Shown here in pieces: positions 18,890 through 26,386 of a stretch of 64,000 nt of DNA; positions within the stretch are counted from its first letter, which is position 1; each line of letters opens with the position of its first letter. The notes under the pieces were generated by a model that was not told the DNA's origin, searched no databases, and saw only the letters and a list, made by a program, of their open reading frames with translations. The position numbers and the translations under genes were made by a program. The stretch comes from Bacteroidia bacterium (GTDB lineage Bacteria; Bacteroidota; Bacteroidia; Flavobacteriales_D; Sanyastnellaceae), in assembly GCA_030427925.1 (NCBI GenBank), contig JAUICJ010000012.1:1-64000 (forward strand), read 5' to 3'.

Positions 18890-19522
18890 TTACTCCGCAG
18901 CAGGGGCTTCAGCTTCACCGCCTTCTTCGGCAGCGGGAGCTTCTTCTGCAGGCGCTTCTTCAGCAGCGGGTGCTTCCTCAGCAGCTTCAGCCTCGGCAGC
19001 AGCAGCAGCTTCAGCGGCTTCAGCAGCGGCGGCAGCAGCAGCAGCTTCTTCTTCGGCCTTCGCAGCAGCCTCGATTGCTGCCAACTCCGCCATGCGCGCA
19101 TCGTTGACGGCCTTCTCAGCCTTCATCCGAGCAGCAAAAGCCGCTTCAGACTCACCGGCAAGTTTCGCCACCTTCGCAGCCACCTTGTCGTTCTTTTCGC
19201 GCATCCACGCTTCGAACTTCTTTTGGGCTTCGGCTTCAGAGAAGGCGCCCTTCTTGACACCGTTCAGGAGGTGGTTGTGGTAGACGACTCCCTTGTACTT
19301 CATCAAAGCACGGGTGGTGTTCGTCATTTCAGCTCCCACTTGCAGCCAGTGCAACGCACGGTCGTGGTTGAGCTCGATCGTGGCGGGATTCGTATTCGGG
19401 TTGTACGTGCCGACTTTTTCGATGAAACGACCGTCGCGTGGAGCGCGGGCGTCTGCGGCTACGATGTGGTAAAAGGGCTTGCCCTTCTTACCGTGGCGCT
19501 GGAGGCGGAGGCGAGTTGCCAT
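18890..19522 (-). CDS. rpsP: 30S ribosomal protein S16 with long Ala/Glu-rich tail
   Basis: Small-subunit protein bS16. The first ~85 residues are a standard S16 ([20 protein letters not shown], then [20 protein letters not shown]). The protein then continues for about 125 more residues: a charged helical segment followed by a low-complexity Ala/Glu/Pro tail made of AAEEAP-like units. Many bacterial S16 proteins are 80-90 residues, although extended forms are known in Bacteroidota. A good -7 box with a TTTG -33 element lies upstream on the minus strand. Confidence 0.96.
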   Translation of the reverse strand: MATRLRLQRHGKKGKPFYHIVAADARAPRDGRFIEKVGTYNPNTNPATIELNHDRALHWLQVGAEMTNTTRALMKYKGVVYHNHLLNGVKKGAFSEAEAQKKFEAWMREKNDKVAAKVAKLAGESEAAFAARMKAEKAVNDARMAELAAIEAAAKAEEEAAAAAAAAEAAEAAAAAEAEAAEEAPAAEEAPAEEAPAAEEGGEAEAPAAE

Positions 19523-19573
19523 GTTAGAAACGTTTTAAAAGGGTCCTAAACCCCGTTGTTAATAAATCGAGCG

Positions 19574-19605
19574 CAAAGGTAGGTGAAGCGATCTTCTTGA
19601 CCAAA
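19574..19605 (-). promoter_or_regulatory. Promoter of rpsP (-33 TTTG, -7 TACCTTTG)
   Basis: On the minus strand TTTG (19605-19602) is followed by a 20-nt spacer and TACCTTTG (19581-19574). Both elements and the spacing match the Bacteroidota housekeeping sigma consensus. The start codon of rpsP lies about 50 nt downstream. Confidence 0.75.
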
Positions 19606-19694
19606 CCTCGGTCGCGCTTTTTTCTTTCACCAACTCCGCTGCCCCTGTGCAAATGTTTTCACAACTCGTCGGGGTCGCAAAGCACGCCGAAAGA

Positions 19695-19702
19695 TAGCTT
19701 TG
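19695..19702 (+). promoter_or_regulatory. -7 box TAGCTTTG just before dnaE start
   Basis: Exact TAnnTTTG match ending 5 nt before the ATG at 19708. It supports that ATG as the true start rather than an upstream in-frame TTG at 19597. Confidence 0.5.
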
Positions 19703-19707
19703 AAGGA

Positions 19708-22700
19708 ATGTTTTTGATCTACGATACAGAGACGACGGGCCTGCCCCGGGATTGGAATGCGCCGCTCACGGACAGTGAGAATTGGCCGCGTTTGGTTCAA
19801 CTGGCGTGGCAATTGCACGATGCGCAAGGTCGGCTGCTCTCGCGGGGCAACTTGATCGTGCGTCCGGAGGGATTCACCATACCGTTCAACTCAACGAAGA
19901 TCCACGGCATTACGAACGAGCGCGCGGCTGCCGAAGGGCACCCGTTGGAGGAAGTGCTGGAGGCGTTCGATCGGGATTTGGCCCAAGCGCGTTATGTGAT
20001 GGGCCACAACATCGGCTTCGACGTCAACATCGTCGGGGCGGAGATGCATCGGCTCGCGCAGGACGTGGATCGGTTGCTCAACGTGCCGGTCATTGATTCC
20101 AAGGACGAGGCGACCGAGTATTGCGCCATTCCGGGTGGCAAAGGAGGCGGATTCAAATGGCCATCGTTGACGGAGTTGCACACGAAGTTGTTTGGCAAAC
20201 CGTTCGACGAAGCGCACGACGCGGCGTATGATGTGGACGCAACCGCCCGGTGCTTTTTCGAGCTGTGTCGGCTGCGGGTCATCCAGCGGCCCGAGTTGGT
20301 GGATGCGGACGGCATCGTTTATGAAGCTCCCGAATTGGAGGCGGCGAATTTCAAGGCCAAACCTCAGAAGCAACCAACGACGAGCATTCCGAAGACAGGA
20401 GCCGCGGTTTCCGAGTCGTTGGAGGGCGTGGCATTCTCCCACCTTCACACGCACAGCCAGTTCAGCATCTTGCAGGCGGTCAGCGCCATTCCAGAATTGG
20501 TCGATGCCGCCGTGAAGCAAGGCTCGCCCGCGCTCGCCATCACCGACCACGGCAACATGATGCACGCCTTTCAGTTCGTGCGCGCTGCGAACAAGGCCGG
20601 CCTCAAGGCCATCGTCGGCGCAGAACTGAACGTCTGCCGAAACCACGCCGACAAGTCCCAAAAAGACGACGGTTACCCCATCGTGTTCCTCGCAAAGAAC
20701 AAAAACGGGTACCACAAGTTGGCGAAGCTCAGCAGTTTGGCCTACACCCAAGGGTTCTACTACATTCCGCGCATTGACCGCGAGCTCATCGCTCAATTCA
20801 ATGAAGACCTCATCGTCACCACCGGTGGCCTCTTTTCCGAGGTGCCCTCGCTCATCCTCAATGTGGGGGAGCGGCAGGCCGAGGAGGCGTTTGTCTGGTG
20901 GAAGGAGCAGTTTGGCGATCGGTTCTTTGCGGAACTGAACCGCCACGGACTGGAAGAGGAGCAAGTCGTGAACGAGACGCTGCTGCGGTTCTGTGCGAAG
21001 CACGACGTGAAGTACATCGCGGCGAACAACACCTATTATACGTACAAGGCGCAGGCCGATGCGCACGACATCTTATTGTGCGTAAAGGATGCGGCCAACG
21101 TCTCCAAGCCCAAACGCTACATCGGCAAGCGAGGCCGCGAATTCCGATTTGGGTTCCCGAACGAGGAGTTCTACTTGAAGACGCCCGATGAAATGAAGCG
21201 GCTGTTCGCGGATTTGCCAGACGCCATCCTGAACGCCGCGGCCATTGCGGATTCGTGCGAGTCCTATGTGCTGGAGCGCGATGTGTTGCTGCCGGCGTTT
21301 GACATTCCCGAGGAGTTCAAGGACGTGCAGGATGAGGAGGATGGGGGCAAGCGCGGGGAGAATGCCTACCTCCGTCATTTGACCTATGAAGGGGCCAAAC
21401 GCCGGTACGGCACCATCACCGACGAAGTTCGCGAGCGGCTCGACTTCGAGCTGATGACCATCGAGAACACGGGGTATCCCGGCTATTTCCTCATCGTGCA
21501 GGACTTCACCACGGCGGCCCGCGAAATGGGAGTCAGCGTGGGTCCGGGGCGCGGATCTGCAGCAGGATCGGCCGTGGCTTACTGCATCGGCATCACGAAC
21601 GTCGACCCCATTGAATACGACCTCCTGTTCGAGCGGTTCTTGAACCCGGACCGCGTGTCGCTGCCGGATATTGACATCGATTTCGACGACGAAGGCCGTG
21701 GCCGCGTCATCGATTACGTCATCAACAAATACGGCTCGAACCAAGTCGCCCAAATCATCACCTACGGAACGATGGCAGCCAAATCCTCCGTGCGTGACAC
21801 CGCGCGGGTCATGGAATTGCCGCTCTCCGACGCCGATCGCATCGCGAAGCTCCTCCCGGACATCAGCCTCAAGAAGCTGTTCTCCCTCGACGACAAGGCG
21901 CTGAAAGAAAAGGTGCGCGCCGAGGGCTTCGAAATGATCCAGCAGATCAAGGAAATCGCCGGTCGTCCCGGCCTTGACGGCCAAACCCTCCAAACCGCCC
22001 GCGTCCTCGAAGGCTCCGTTCGGAACACCGGCATCCACGCCTGCGGCGTCATCATCACGCCCTCGGACATCACGAACTACGTGCCGATAGCGACCGCCAA
22101 GGACAGCGACATGGCGTGCACGCAGTTCGACAACGCGGTGGCCGAGGACGCGGGGTTGTTGAAGATGGATTTTTTGGGCCTGAAAACCTTGACCATCATC
22201 AAGGACGCCGTGCGCAACGTCAAAGAACGCCACGGCCTCGACCTCGATCCCGACAGCTTCCCCCTGGACGACGTCAAGACCTACGAGCTGTTCCAGCGCG
22301 GCGACACGGTCAGCATCTTCCAGTACGAATCGGCGGGGATGCAGAAGTACCTGAAGGAACTCAAGCCGACGGTGTTCGCCGACCTCATCGCCATGAACGC
22401 GCTCTACCGCCCGGGACCGCTGGAATACATCCCGTCGTTCATCAAGCGGAAGCACGGCCTGGAGCCCATCACGTACGACCTCGACGCGTGCGAAGAGTAC
22501 CTGAAGGAGACCTACGGCATCACGGTCTACCAGGAGCAGGTCATGCTGTTGTCCCAAAAGCTTGCGGGCTTCACGAAGGGCGAGGCCGACAGCTTGCGGA
22601 AGGCGATGGGCAAGAAGAAGAAGGACCTCATTGACCAAATGAAGCCCAAGTTTGTCGAGCAAGGCGTCGCGAACGGCCACGATCCCGCCAAGCTCGAGAA

Positions 22701-23994
22701 AATCTGGAAGGACTGGGAAGCCTTCGCGTCCTACGCCTTCAACAAGTCGCACTCGACCTGCTACGCGTGGGTGGCGTACCAAACCGCGTACCTCAAGGCG
22801 AACTACCCCGCCGAATACATGGCGGCCGTCCTGTCGAACAACATGAACGACATCAAGCAGGTCACCATCGGGATGGATGAGGCGCGGCGCATTGGCTGCC
22901 CAGTCCTCGGTCCTGACGTGAACGAATCGGCGTACAAGTTCCGGGTCAACCAAGAAGGCGCGATCCGCTTCGGGCTCGGTGCCATGCGCGGCGTCGGCGA
23001 AGGCGCCGTCGCCACCATCGTAGAGAACCGAAACGAGAACGGATTGTACAAAAGCCTGTTCGATTTTGCGCGGCGGGTGAATCCCAAGGACGTGAACAAA
23101 CGGGTTTACGAAGCCCTGGCCTTGGGCGGGGCGTTCGACTGCTTCGAAGGCATTCACCGGGCGCAGTACTTTGCACCAGACGAAAAAGGCCGCACGCTGG
23201 TGGAACTTGCGGCGCGATACGGACAAGGCATGCAGCAACAGGCCGAGTCCGCTCAGGTCTCCCTGTTCGGTGATGGCGACGAGGTGGAGATTCCGGAACC
23301 CACGATTCCCACCTGCGAGCCGTGGGAGCGCATGGATCAATTGAACCGCGAGAAGGAAATCATCGGCATCTACATCTCGGGGCATCCGCTCGATGCGTTC
23401 AAGCTCGAAATCGACCACCTGTGCACCCCGAAGGAGGGACTGCAAGTGCTCACGAACGCTTCAGCCGTGAAAGGTCGGGAACTGCGGTTTGCGGGGCGAA
23501 TTGTCGCTCCAGAACACCGGATGACGAAGAACGGCAAGCCGTTTGGGCGGTTCAGCTTGGAGGATTACCACCACACCGAGTCGTTCATGCTCTTCGGTGA
23601 GGATTACTTGAAATTCAAGGATTACCTCGTGGACGGATGGTTCGTCTTTGTGAAGGGGGCGGTGGAGCCGCGTCGTTTTGGTCCAGATGACAGCGTGGAA
23701 TTCAAGGTCAAGGCGATGGAACTGCTGGCGGACGTCCGCGAAAAGATGATCGACCGGTTGCGCTTGCAGGTTTCGTTGGCTTCGCTGACGGAAGATTTTG
23801 CCAACTTGGTGGCGGATTGGGTGGAGCGCCATCCCGGTCGGGTGGGGGTGACGCTGGAGATCCGCGATGAACAAGCGGGCATCGAAATGAGCAGCCGCAC
23901 GAAAAAGGTGGCCTTAACGAACGAATTCATGGAGGGGGTTGAAGCCTGGGCGGCTGAGGGGCGGGTGGCGTATCGCATGGAAACGAAGCGATGA
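19708..23994 (+). CDS. dnaE: DNA polymerase III alpha subunit with N-terminal DEDDh exonuclease
   Basis: Replicative polymerase, 1428 residues. The N-terminal ~190 residues form a DnaQ-like 3'-5' proofreading exonuclease with candidate catalytic Asp6, Glu8, Asp105, His170 and Asp175 (YDTETTGL, HNIGFDVNIV, HDAAYDVDA). The PHP domain begins at HLHTHS (245-250). The polymerase core shows the PGRGSAAGSAVAYCIGIT block and the PDIDIDFDDEGR catalytic aspartates, followed by the helix-hairpin-helix and OB regions. Fusion of proofreading and polymerase in one chain is seen in Bacteroidota DnaE. The upstream TTG at 19597 was rejected because the extension is not conserved-looking and the ATG has a good box and a purine-rich GAAGG before it. 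Confidence 0.97.
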   Translation: MFLIYDTETTGLPRDWNAPLTDSENWPRLVQLAWQLHDAQGRLLSRGNLIVRPEGFTIPFNSTKIHGITNERAAAEGHPLEEVLEAFDRDLAQARYVMGHNIGFDVNIVGAEMHRLAQDVDRLLNVPVIDSKDEATEYCAIPGGKGGGFKWPSLTELHTKLFGKPFDEAHDAAYDVDATARCFFELCRLRVIQRPELVDADGIVYEAPELEAANFKAKPQKQPTTSIPKTGAAVSESLEGVAFSHLHTHSQFSILQAVSAIPELVDAAVKQGSPALAITDHGNMMHAFQFVRAANKAGLKAIVGAELNVCRNHADKSQKDDGYPIVFLAKNKNGYHKLAKLSSLAYTQGFYYIPRIDRELIAQFNEDLIVTTGGLFSEVPSLILNVGERQAEEAFVWWKEQFGDRFFAELNRHGLEEEQVVNETLLRFCAKHDVKYIAANNTYYTYKAQADAHDILLCVKDAANVSKPKRYIGKRGREFRFGFPNEEFYLKTPDEMKRLFADLPDAILNAAAIADSCESYVLERDVLLPAFDIPEEFKDVQDEEDGGKRGENAYLRHLTYEGAKRRYGTITDEVRERLDFELMTIENTGYPGYFLIVQDFTTAAREMGVSVGPGRGSAAGSAVAYCIGITNVDPIEYDLLFERFLNPDRVSLPDIDIDFDDEGRGRVIDYVINKYGSNQVAQIITYGTMAAKSSVRDTARVMELPLSDADRIAKLLPDISLKKLFSLDDKALKEKVRAEGFEMIQQIKEIAGRPGLDGQTLQTARVLEGSVRNTGIHACGVIITPSDITNYVPIATAKDSDMACTQFDNAVAEDAGLLKMDFLGLKTLTIIKDAVRNVKERHGLDLDPDSFPLDDVKTYELFQRGDTVSIFQYESAGMQKYLKELKPTVFADLIAMNALYRPGPLEYIPSFIKRKHGLEPITYDLDACEEYLKETYGITVYQEQVMLLSQKLAGFTKGEADSLRKAMGKKKKDLIDQMKPKFVEQGVANGHDPAKLEKIWKDWEAFASYAFNKSHSTCYAWVAYQTAYLKANYPAEYMAAVLSNNMNDIKQVTIGMDEARRIGCPVLGPDVNESAYKFRVNQEGAIRFGLGAMRGVGEGAVATIVENRNENGLYKSLFDFARRVNPKDVNKRVYEALALGGAFDCFEGIHRAQYFAPDEKGRTLVELAARYGQGMQQQAESAQVSLFGDGDEVEIPEPTIPTCEPWERMDQLNREKEIIGIYISGHPLDAFKLEIDHLCTPKEGLQVLTNASAVKGRELRFAGRIVAPEHRMTKNGKPFGRFSLEDYHHTESFMLFGEDYLKFKDYLVDGWFVFVKGAVEPRRFGPDDSVEFKVKAMELLADVREKMIDRLRLQVSLASLTEDFANLVADWVERHPGRVGVTLEIRDEQAGIEMSSRTKKVALTNEFMEGVEAWAAEGRVAYRMETKR

Positions 23995-24058
23995 GGGCTG
24001 TGGAAAAGTTGAGGAGCCAAAATCCGTCAAAGCCCTCGGGGCAATTTCATTTGAGGGT

Positions 24059-24066
24059 TAAATTTG
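24059..24066 (+). promoter_or_regulatory. Candidate -7 box TAAATTTG for trxA
   Basis: Matches TAnnTTTG, about 40 nt before the trxA ATG in the dnaE-trxA gap. No convincing -33 element was seen. Confidence 0.5.
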
Positions 24067-24106
24067 GAGTTCTATAAATCGCGCAACTGCGCACGAACGA
24101 AAGATC

Positions 24107-24424
24107 ATGGCTGTAGAATTTACCGATGCGAACTTCGAAGAGCTCGCACTGAAAAGCGATCAACCCGTTGTCGTCGACTTTTGGGCTGAATGGTGTGGAC
24201 CGTGCCGGATGGTCGGTCCGGTGGTGGAGGAGTTGGCGAACGATTACGAAGGCCGCGCTTTGGTGGGCAAAGTGAACGTGGACCAAAACAGCGACATCAG
24301 CATGAAGTTTGGCATCCGCAACATCCCGACCATCATCTTCATCAAGAACGGAGAGCTGGTCGACAAGAGCGTCGGTGCAGTGCCGAAAAACGTGTTGGTC
24401 GAGAAGCTGGAGGCCCTCCTCTGA
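24107..24424 (+). CDS. trxA: Thioredoxin
   Basis: Cytoplasmic dithiol-disulfide oxidoreductase, 105 residues, with the WCGPC active site in VVDFWAEWCGPCRMVGPVV, the cis-proline region IRNIPTIIFIKNGE and the usual C-terminal helix. Length and motifs match canonical thioredoxin 1. Its own promoter box lies upstream and a clear terminator follows, so it is probably monocistronic. Confidence 0.97.
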   Translation: MAVEFTDANFEELALKSDQPVVVDFWAEWCGPCRMVGPVVEELANDYEGRALVGKVNVDQNSDISMKFGIRNIPTIIFIKNGELVDKSVGAVPKNVLVEKLEALL

Positions 24425-24439
24425 GCTCATCGGCTGTTG

Positions 24440-24475
24440 AAAAGCCCCGGGGCCCTGCGCTGACCGGGGCTTTTT
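24440..24475 (+). terminator. Rho-independent terminator after trxA
   Basis: AAAAGCCCCGG and its complement CCGGGGCTTTT around a 13-nt loop, followed by a T-run. Confidence 0.85.
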
Positions 24476-24521
24476 CGTGTCCCATGGCGGCGCAACGCCT
24501 GCCCCATCGTACCTTCACTCC

Positions 24522-25445
24522 ATGCCCATTTCTCCCGATCCCGGATTGCAACAACGGCTGGGCCGTTTGGAATTCCTTGCCCGCCAAGCGGTGGAGGGCT
24601 TCATCACGGGCTTGCATAAAAGTCCCTTCCACGGATTCAGCGTTGAATTCGCAGAACACCGCTTGTACAACCCTGGAGAGTCCACGCGCCACATCGATTG
24701 GAAGCTGTTTGCACGAACCGACCGCATGTTCGTCAAACGGTACGAAGAGGAGACCAACCTGCGCTGCCAACTCGTCATCGATCGCTCTTCGTCCATGCGT
24801 TACCCTGAGGGCGCGGAATTGACGAAGCTGGGCTTTTCGGTTCACGCCTGCGCGGCACTCATTGAATTGTTTCGTCGCCAGCGGGATGCGGTGGGCATGA
24901 GCTGGTTTGGCACCGGCTTGGATTTGCATTTGCCGGCGAAGAGCTCTCAAGCACACCACCGGTTGTTGTACCACCACTTGGACGAGTTGCTCGACGAACC
25001 GGCTCCTGCGCGGATTGCCACGTCTACTGCCGAAGCCCTGCACCAAATCGCGGAAGCCATTCCCCGCCGTTCCCTCGTCATGATTTTCAGCGACATGCTC
25101 GATCGCGACGATGCAGAAGGGGAGGCGCTGTTGACGGCGCTGCAACACCTTCGGCACAACAAGCACGAGGTCGTGGTCTTTCACGTGCTGGATGGGGCCA
25201 CCGAGGCGTCCTTCGATTTTGAAGATCGGCCCACGTTGTTTGCGGACTTGGAAACGGGAGAGGAGTTGCGCCTGCACCCCTCTGAAGTGCGCGCGGCTTA
25301 TCGCGCTTCGATGTCAGCCTTGCGCTCCAACCTCGAGCTCCGTTGCGCCCAGTACGGCATCGACCTCGTGGACGTGGACATCGCCGAGGGCGTGGGCCCT
25401 GTTTTGACGTCCTATTTGGTCAAGCGAAAGCGGATGAATGCCTGA
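24522..25445 (+). CDS. DUF58 domain protein
   Basis: A 307-residue soluble protein of the DUF58 family. It has the N-terminal signature of the shorter cytoplasmic group (FSVEFAEHRLYNPGESTRHIDWKLFARTDRMFVKRYEEE) and a von Willebrand A-like second half with the metal-site-like DRSSSM and MIFSDMLD segments. DUF58 proteins usually pair with MoxR-type AAA ATPases and BatA/BatB proteins, but no such partners are adjacent here, so the gene stands alone between trxA and tRNA-Asp. The ATG at 24522 was preferred to an upstream GTG because that extension falls in the terminator of trxA. Confidence 0.9.
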   Translation: MPISPDPGLQQRLGRLEFLARQAVEGFITGLHKSPFHGFSVEFAEHRLYNPGESTRHIDWKLFARTDRMFVKRYEEETNLRCQLVIDRSSSMRYPEGAELTKLGFSVHACAALIELFRRQRDAVGMSWFGTGLDLHLPAKSSQAHHRLLYHHLDELLDEPAPARIATSTAEALHQIAEAIPRRSLVMIFSDMLDRDDAEGEALLTALQHLRHNKHEVVVFHVLDGATEASFDFEDRPTLFADLETGEELRLHPSEVRAAYRASMSALRSNLELRCAQYGIDLVDVDIAEGVGPVLTSYLVKRKRMNA

Positions 25446-25481
25446 TTCGCGAGGCGATTGCGGGTTGAAGCGAATTTTTTT
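25445..25481 (+). terminator. Weak terminator-like hairpin after DUF58 gene
   Basis: ATTCGC and GCGAAT arms with a 19-nt loop, followed by seven T. The short stem makes this uncertain. Confidence 0.35.
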
Positions 25482-25567
25482 CGAGGGGTAAGATTTTGAT
25501 AATCTGAGGCTTGAAAAATCATGGCGCCAAAACCGAAACTTTTTTTCATCAAGGGGCGTAAAAAGGC

Positions 25568-25599
25568 TTGTGCGAATCGGGAAAATCAACGTATCTTTG
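25568..25599 (+). promoter_or_regulatory. Promoter of tRNA-Asp (TTG ... TATCTTTG)
   Basis: TATCTTTG at 25592-25599 is an exact -7 match; TTG at 25568-25570 precedes it by 21 nt. The tRNA starts 38 nt further on, in an A/T-rich upstream region. Confidence 0.7.
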
Positions 25600-25636
25600 C
25601 GCACCGCAGCACACGAGCTGCAAGGGAGTTTAAAAA

Positions 25637-25713
25637 GGTCTGGTAGTTCAGTTGGTTAGAATACATGCCTGTCACGCATGGGGTCGCGAGTTCGAGTCTC
25701 GTCCAGACCGCCA
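25637..25713 (+). tRNA. tRNA-Asp (anticodon GTC) with encoded CCA
   Basis: A cloverleaf can be drawn: acceptor GGTCTGG/CCAGACC, D stem GTTC/GAAT, anticodon stem CATGC/GCATG with loop CTGTCAC (anticodon GTC), T stem GCGAG/CTCGT with loop TTCGAGT, discriminator G at 25710 and CCA at 25711-25713. Confidence 0.97.
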
Positions 25714-25725
25714 ACAACATTTAGA

Positions 25726-25763
25726 AAGCCCTGCAAGTCAATTACTTGCGGGGCTTCTTTTTG
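25726..25763 (+). terminator. Rho-independent terminator after tRNA-Asp
   Basis: AAGCCCTGCAAGT pairs with ACTTGCGGGGCTT (one G-T pair) around a 5-nt loop, followed by CTTTTTG. Confidence 0.85.
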
Positions 25764-26373
25764 TTCGTTTCTTCCCGCAGAGGGCAATGCCGCGCCATGA
25801 ATCTCCGGCCCCATCTCCACGAAGGAGTTTCAGTCTCTGAACTTAGAATCGGCGCTTGGCAGTTGGGCGTTGCGTCGGCTTGGCCTTCTGCAAAGGAAGG
25901 CGGAGGCCGGTCGCCTAATCCACCGCTCCATCGAACGATGCACGAAGCGCATGCAGATTGATTTCCTCGATCAAGCGTTGTTCTCCAGTTCACCTTGTGA
26001 ACGGCTTGATAGCAGCTGCTGTGATCATTGTGCGGTGCGCGAGCAACTAAAGTATGTGCGGTAAATCCGGGCTCATGGTGATTCTGTGGAATGCGTTTGG
26101 GAAATCATGAGGACGATGGCTTTGATGATGCCAGCGGTCCGTCCGCATTGCGCCGCTTTTGATGCGGTGCGCATAGCCAGCGCAGGCGTAGTTTCTGACG
26201 GCGAATTGCTAGGCAACATTGAAGCCATTCAGGATTCAATGGGGCCGGGCTTTATGCACCGATTTCGAAGCGCTATTTCAGTGTGAAGTTTAGGAAGTTG
26301 TTCATGACGTAGTAGGCTGAATTGCCTGAACAAGGAATCGCCACTTCCCGCAGGGTGTACGCGTTGCATCAGC
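25764..26373. other. Gene-poor 0.6-kb stretch downstream of tRNA-Asp
   Basis: No convincing gene is visible. Several frames are open for 60-80 codons, but none shows a recognisable domain or a plausible start context. Cys/His-containing fragments around 25980-26060 look like random frame content. It is the longest non-coding interval of the window and lies directly beside a tRNA gene, a common place for decayed insertions, but no terminal repeats or integrase remnant could be identified. Confidence 0.5.
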
Positions 26374-26381
26374 TACTTTTG
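26374..26381 (+). promoter_or_regulatory. -7 box TACTTTTG just before TonB receptor gene
   Basis: Exact TAnnTTTG match ending 5 nt before the ATG at 26387. Confidence 0.5.
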
Positions 26382-26386
26382 CGACC

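Noticed and set aside
18902-19090. Apparent trinucleotide repeat region (CAG/GCC-like)
   Set aside because: It encodes the Ala/Glu tail of S16 and is explained by that coding sequence, not by a separate satellite.
21073-23445. 790-codon minus-strand open frame inside dnaE
   Set aside because: It is the antisense of the highly conserved polymerase domain; the translation is Val/Leu/Arg/His-rich with no domain, as expected for high-G+C antisense frames.
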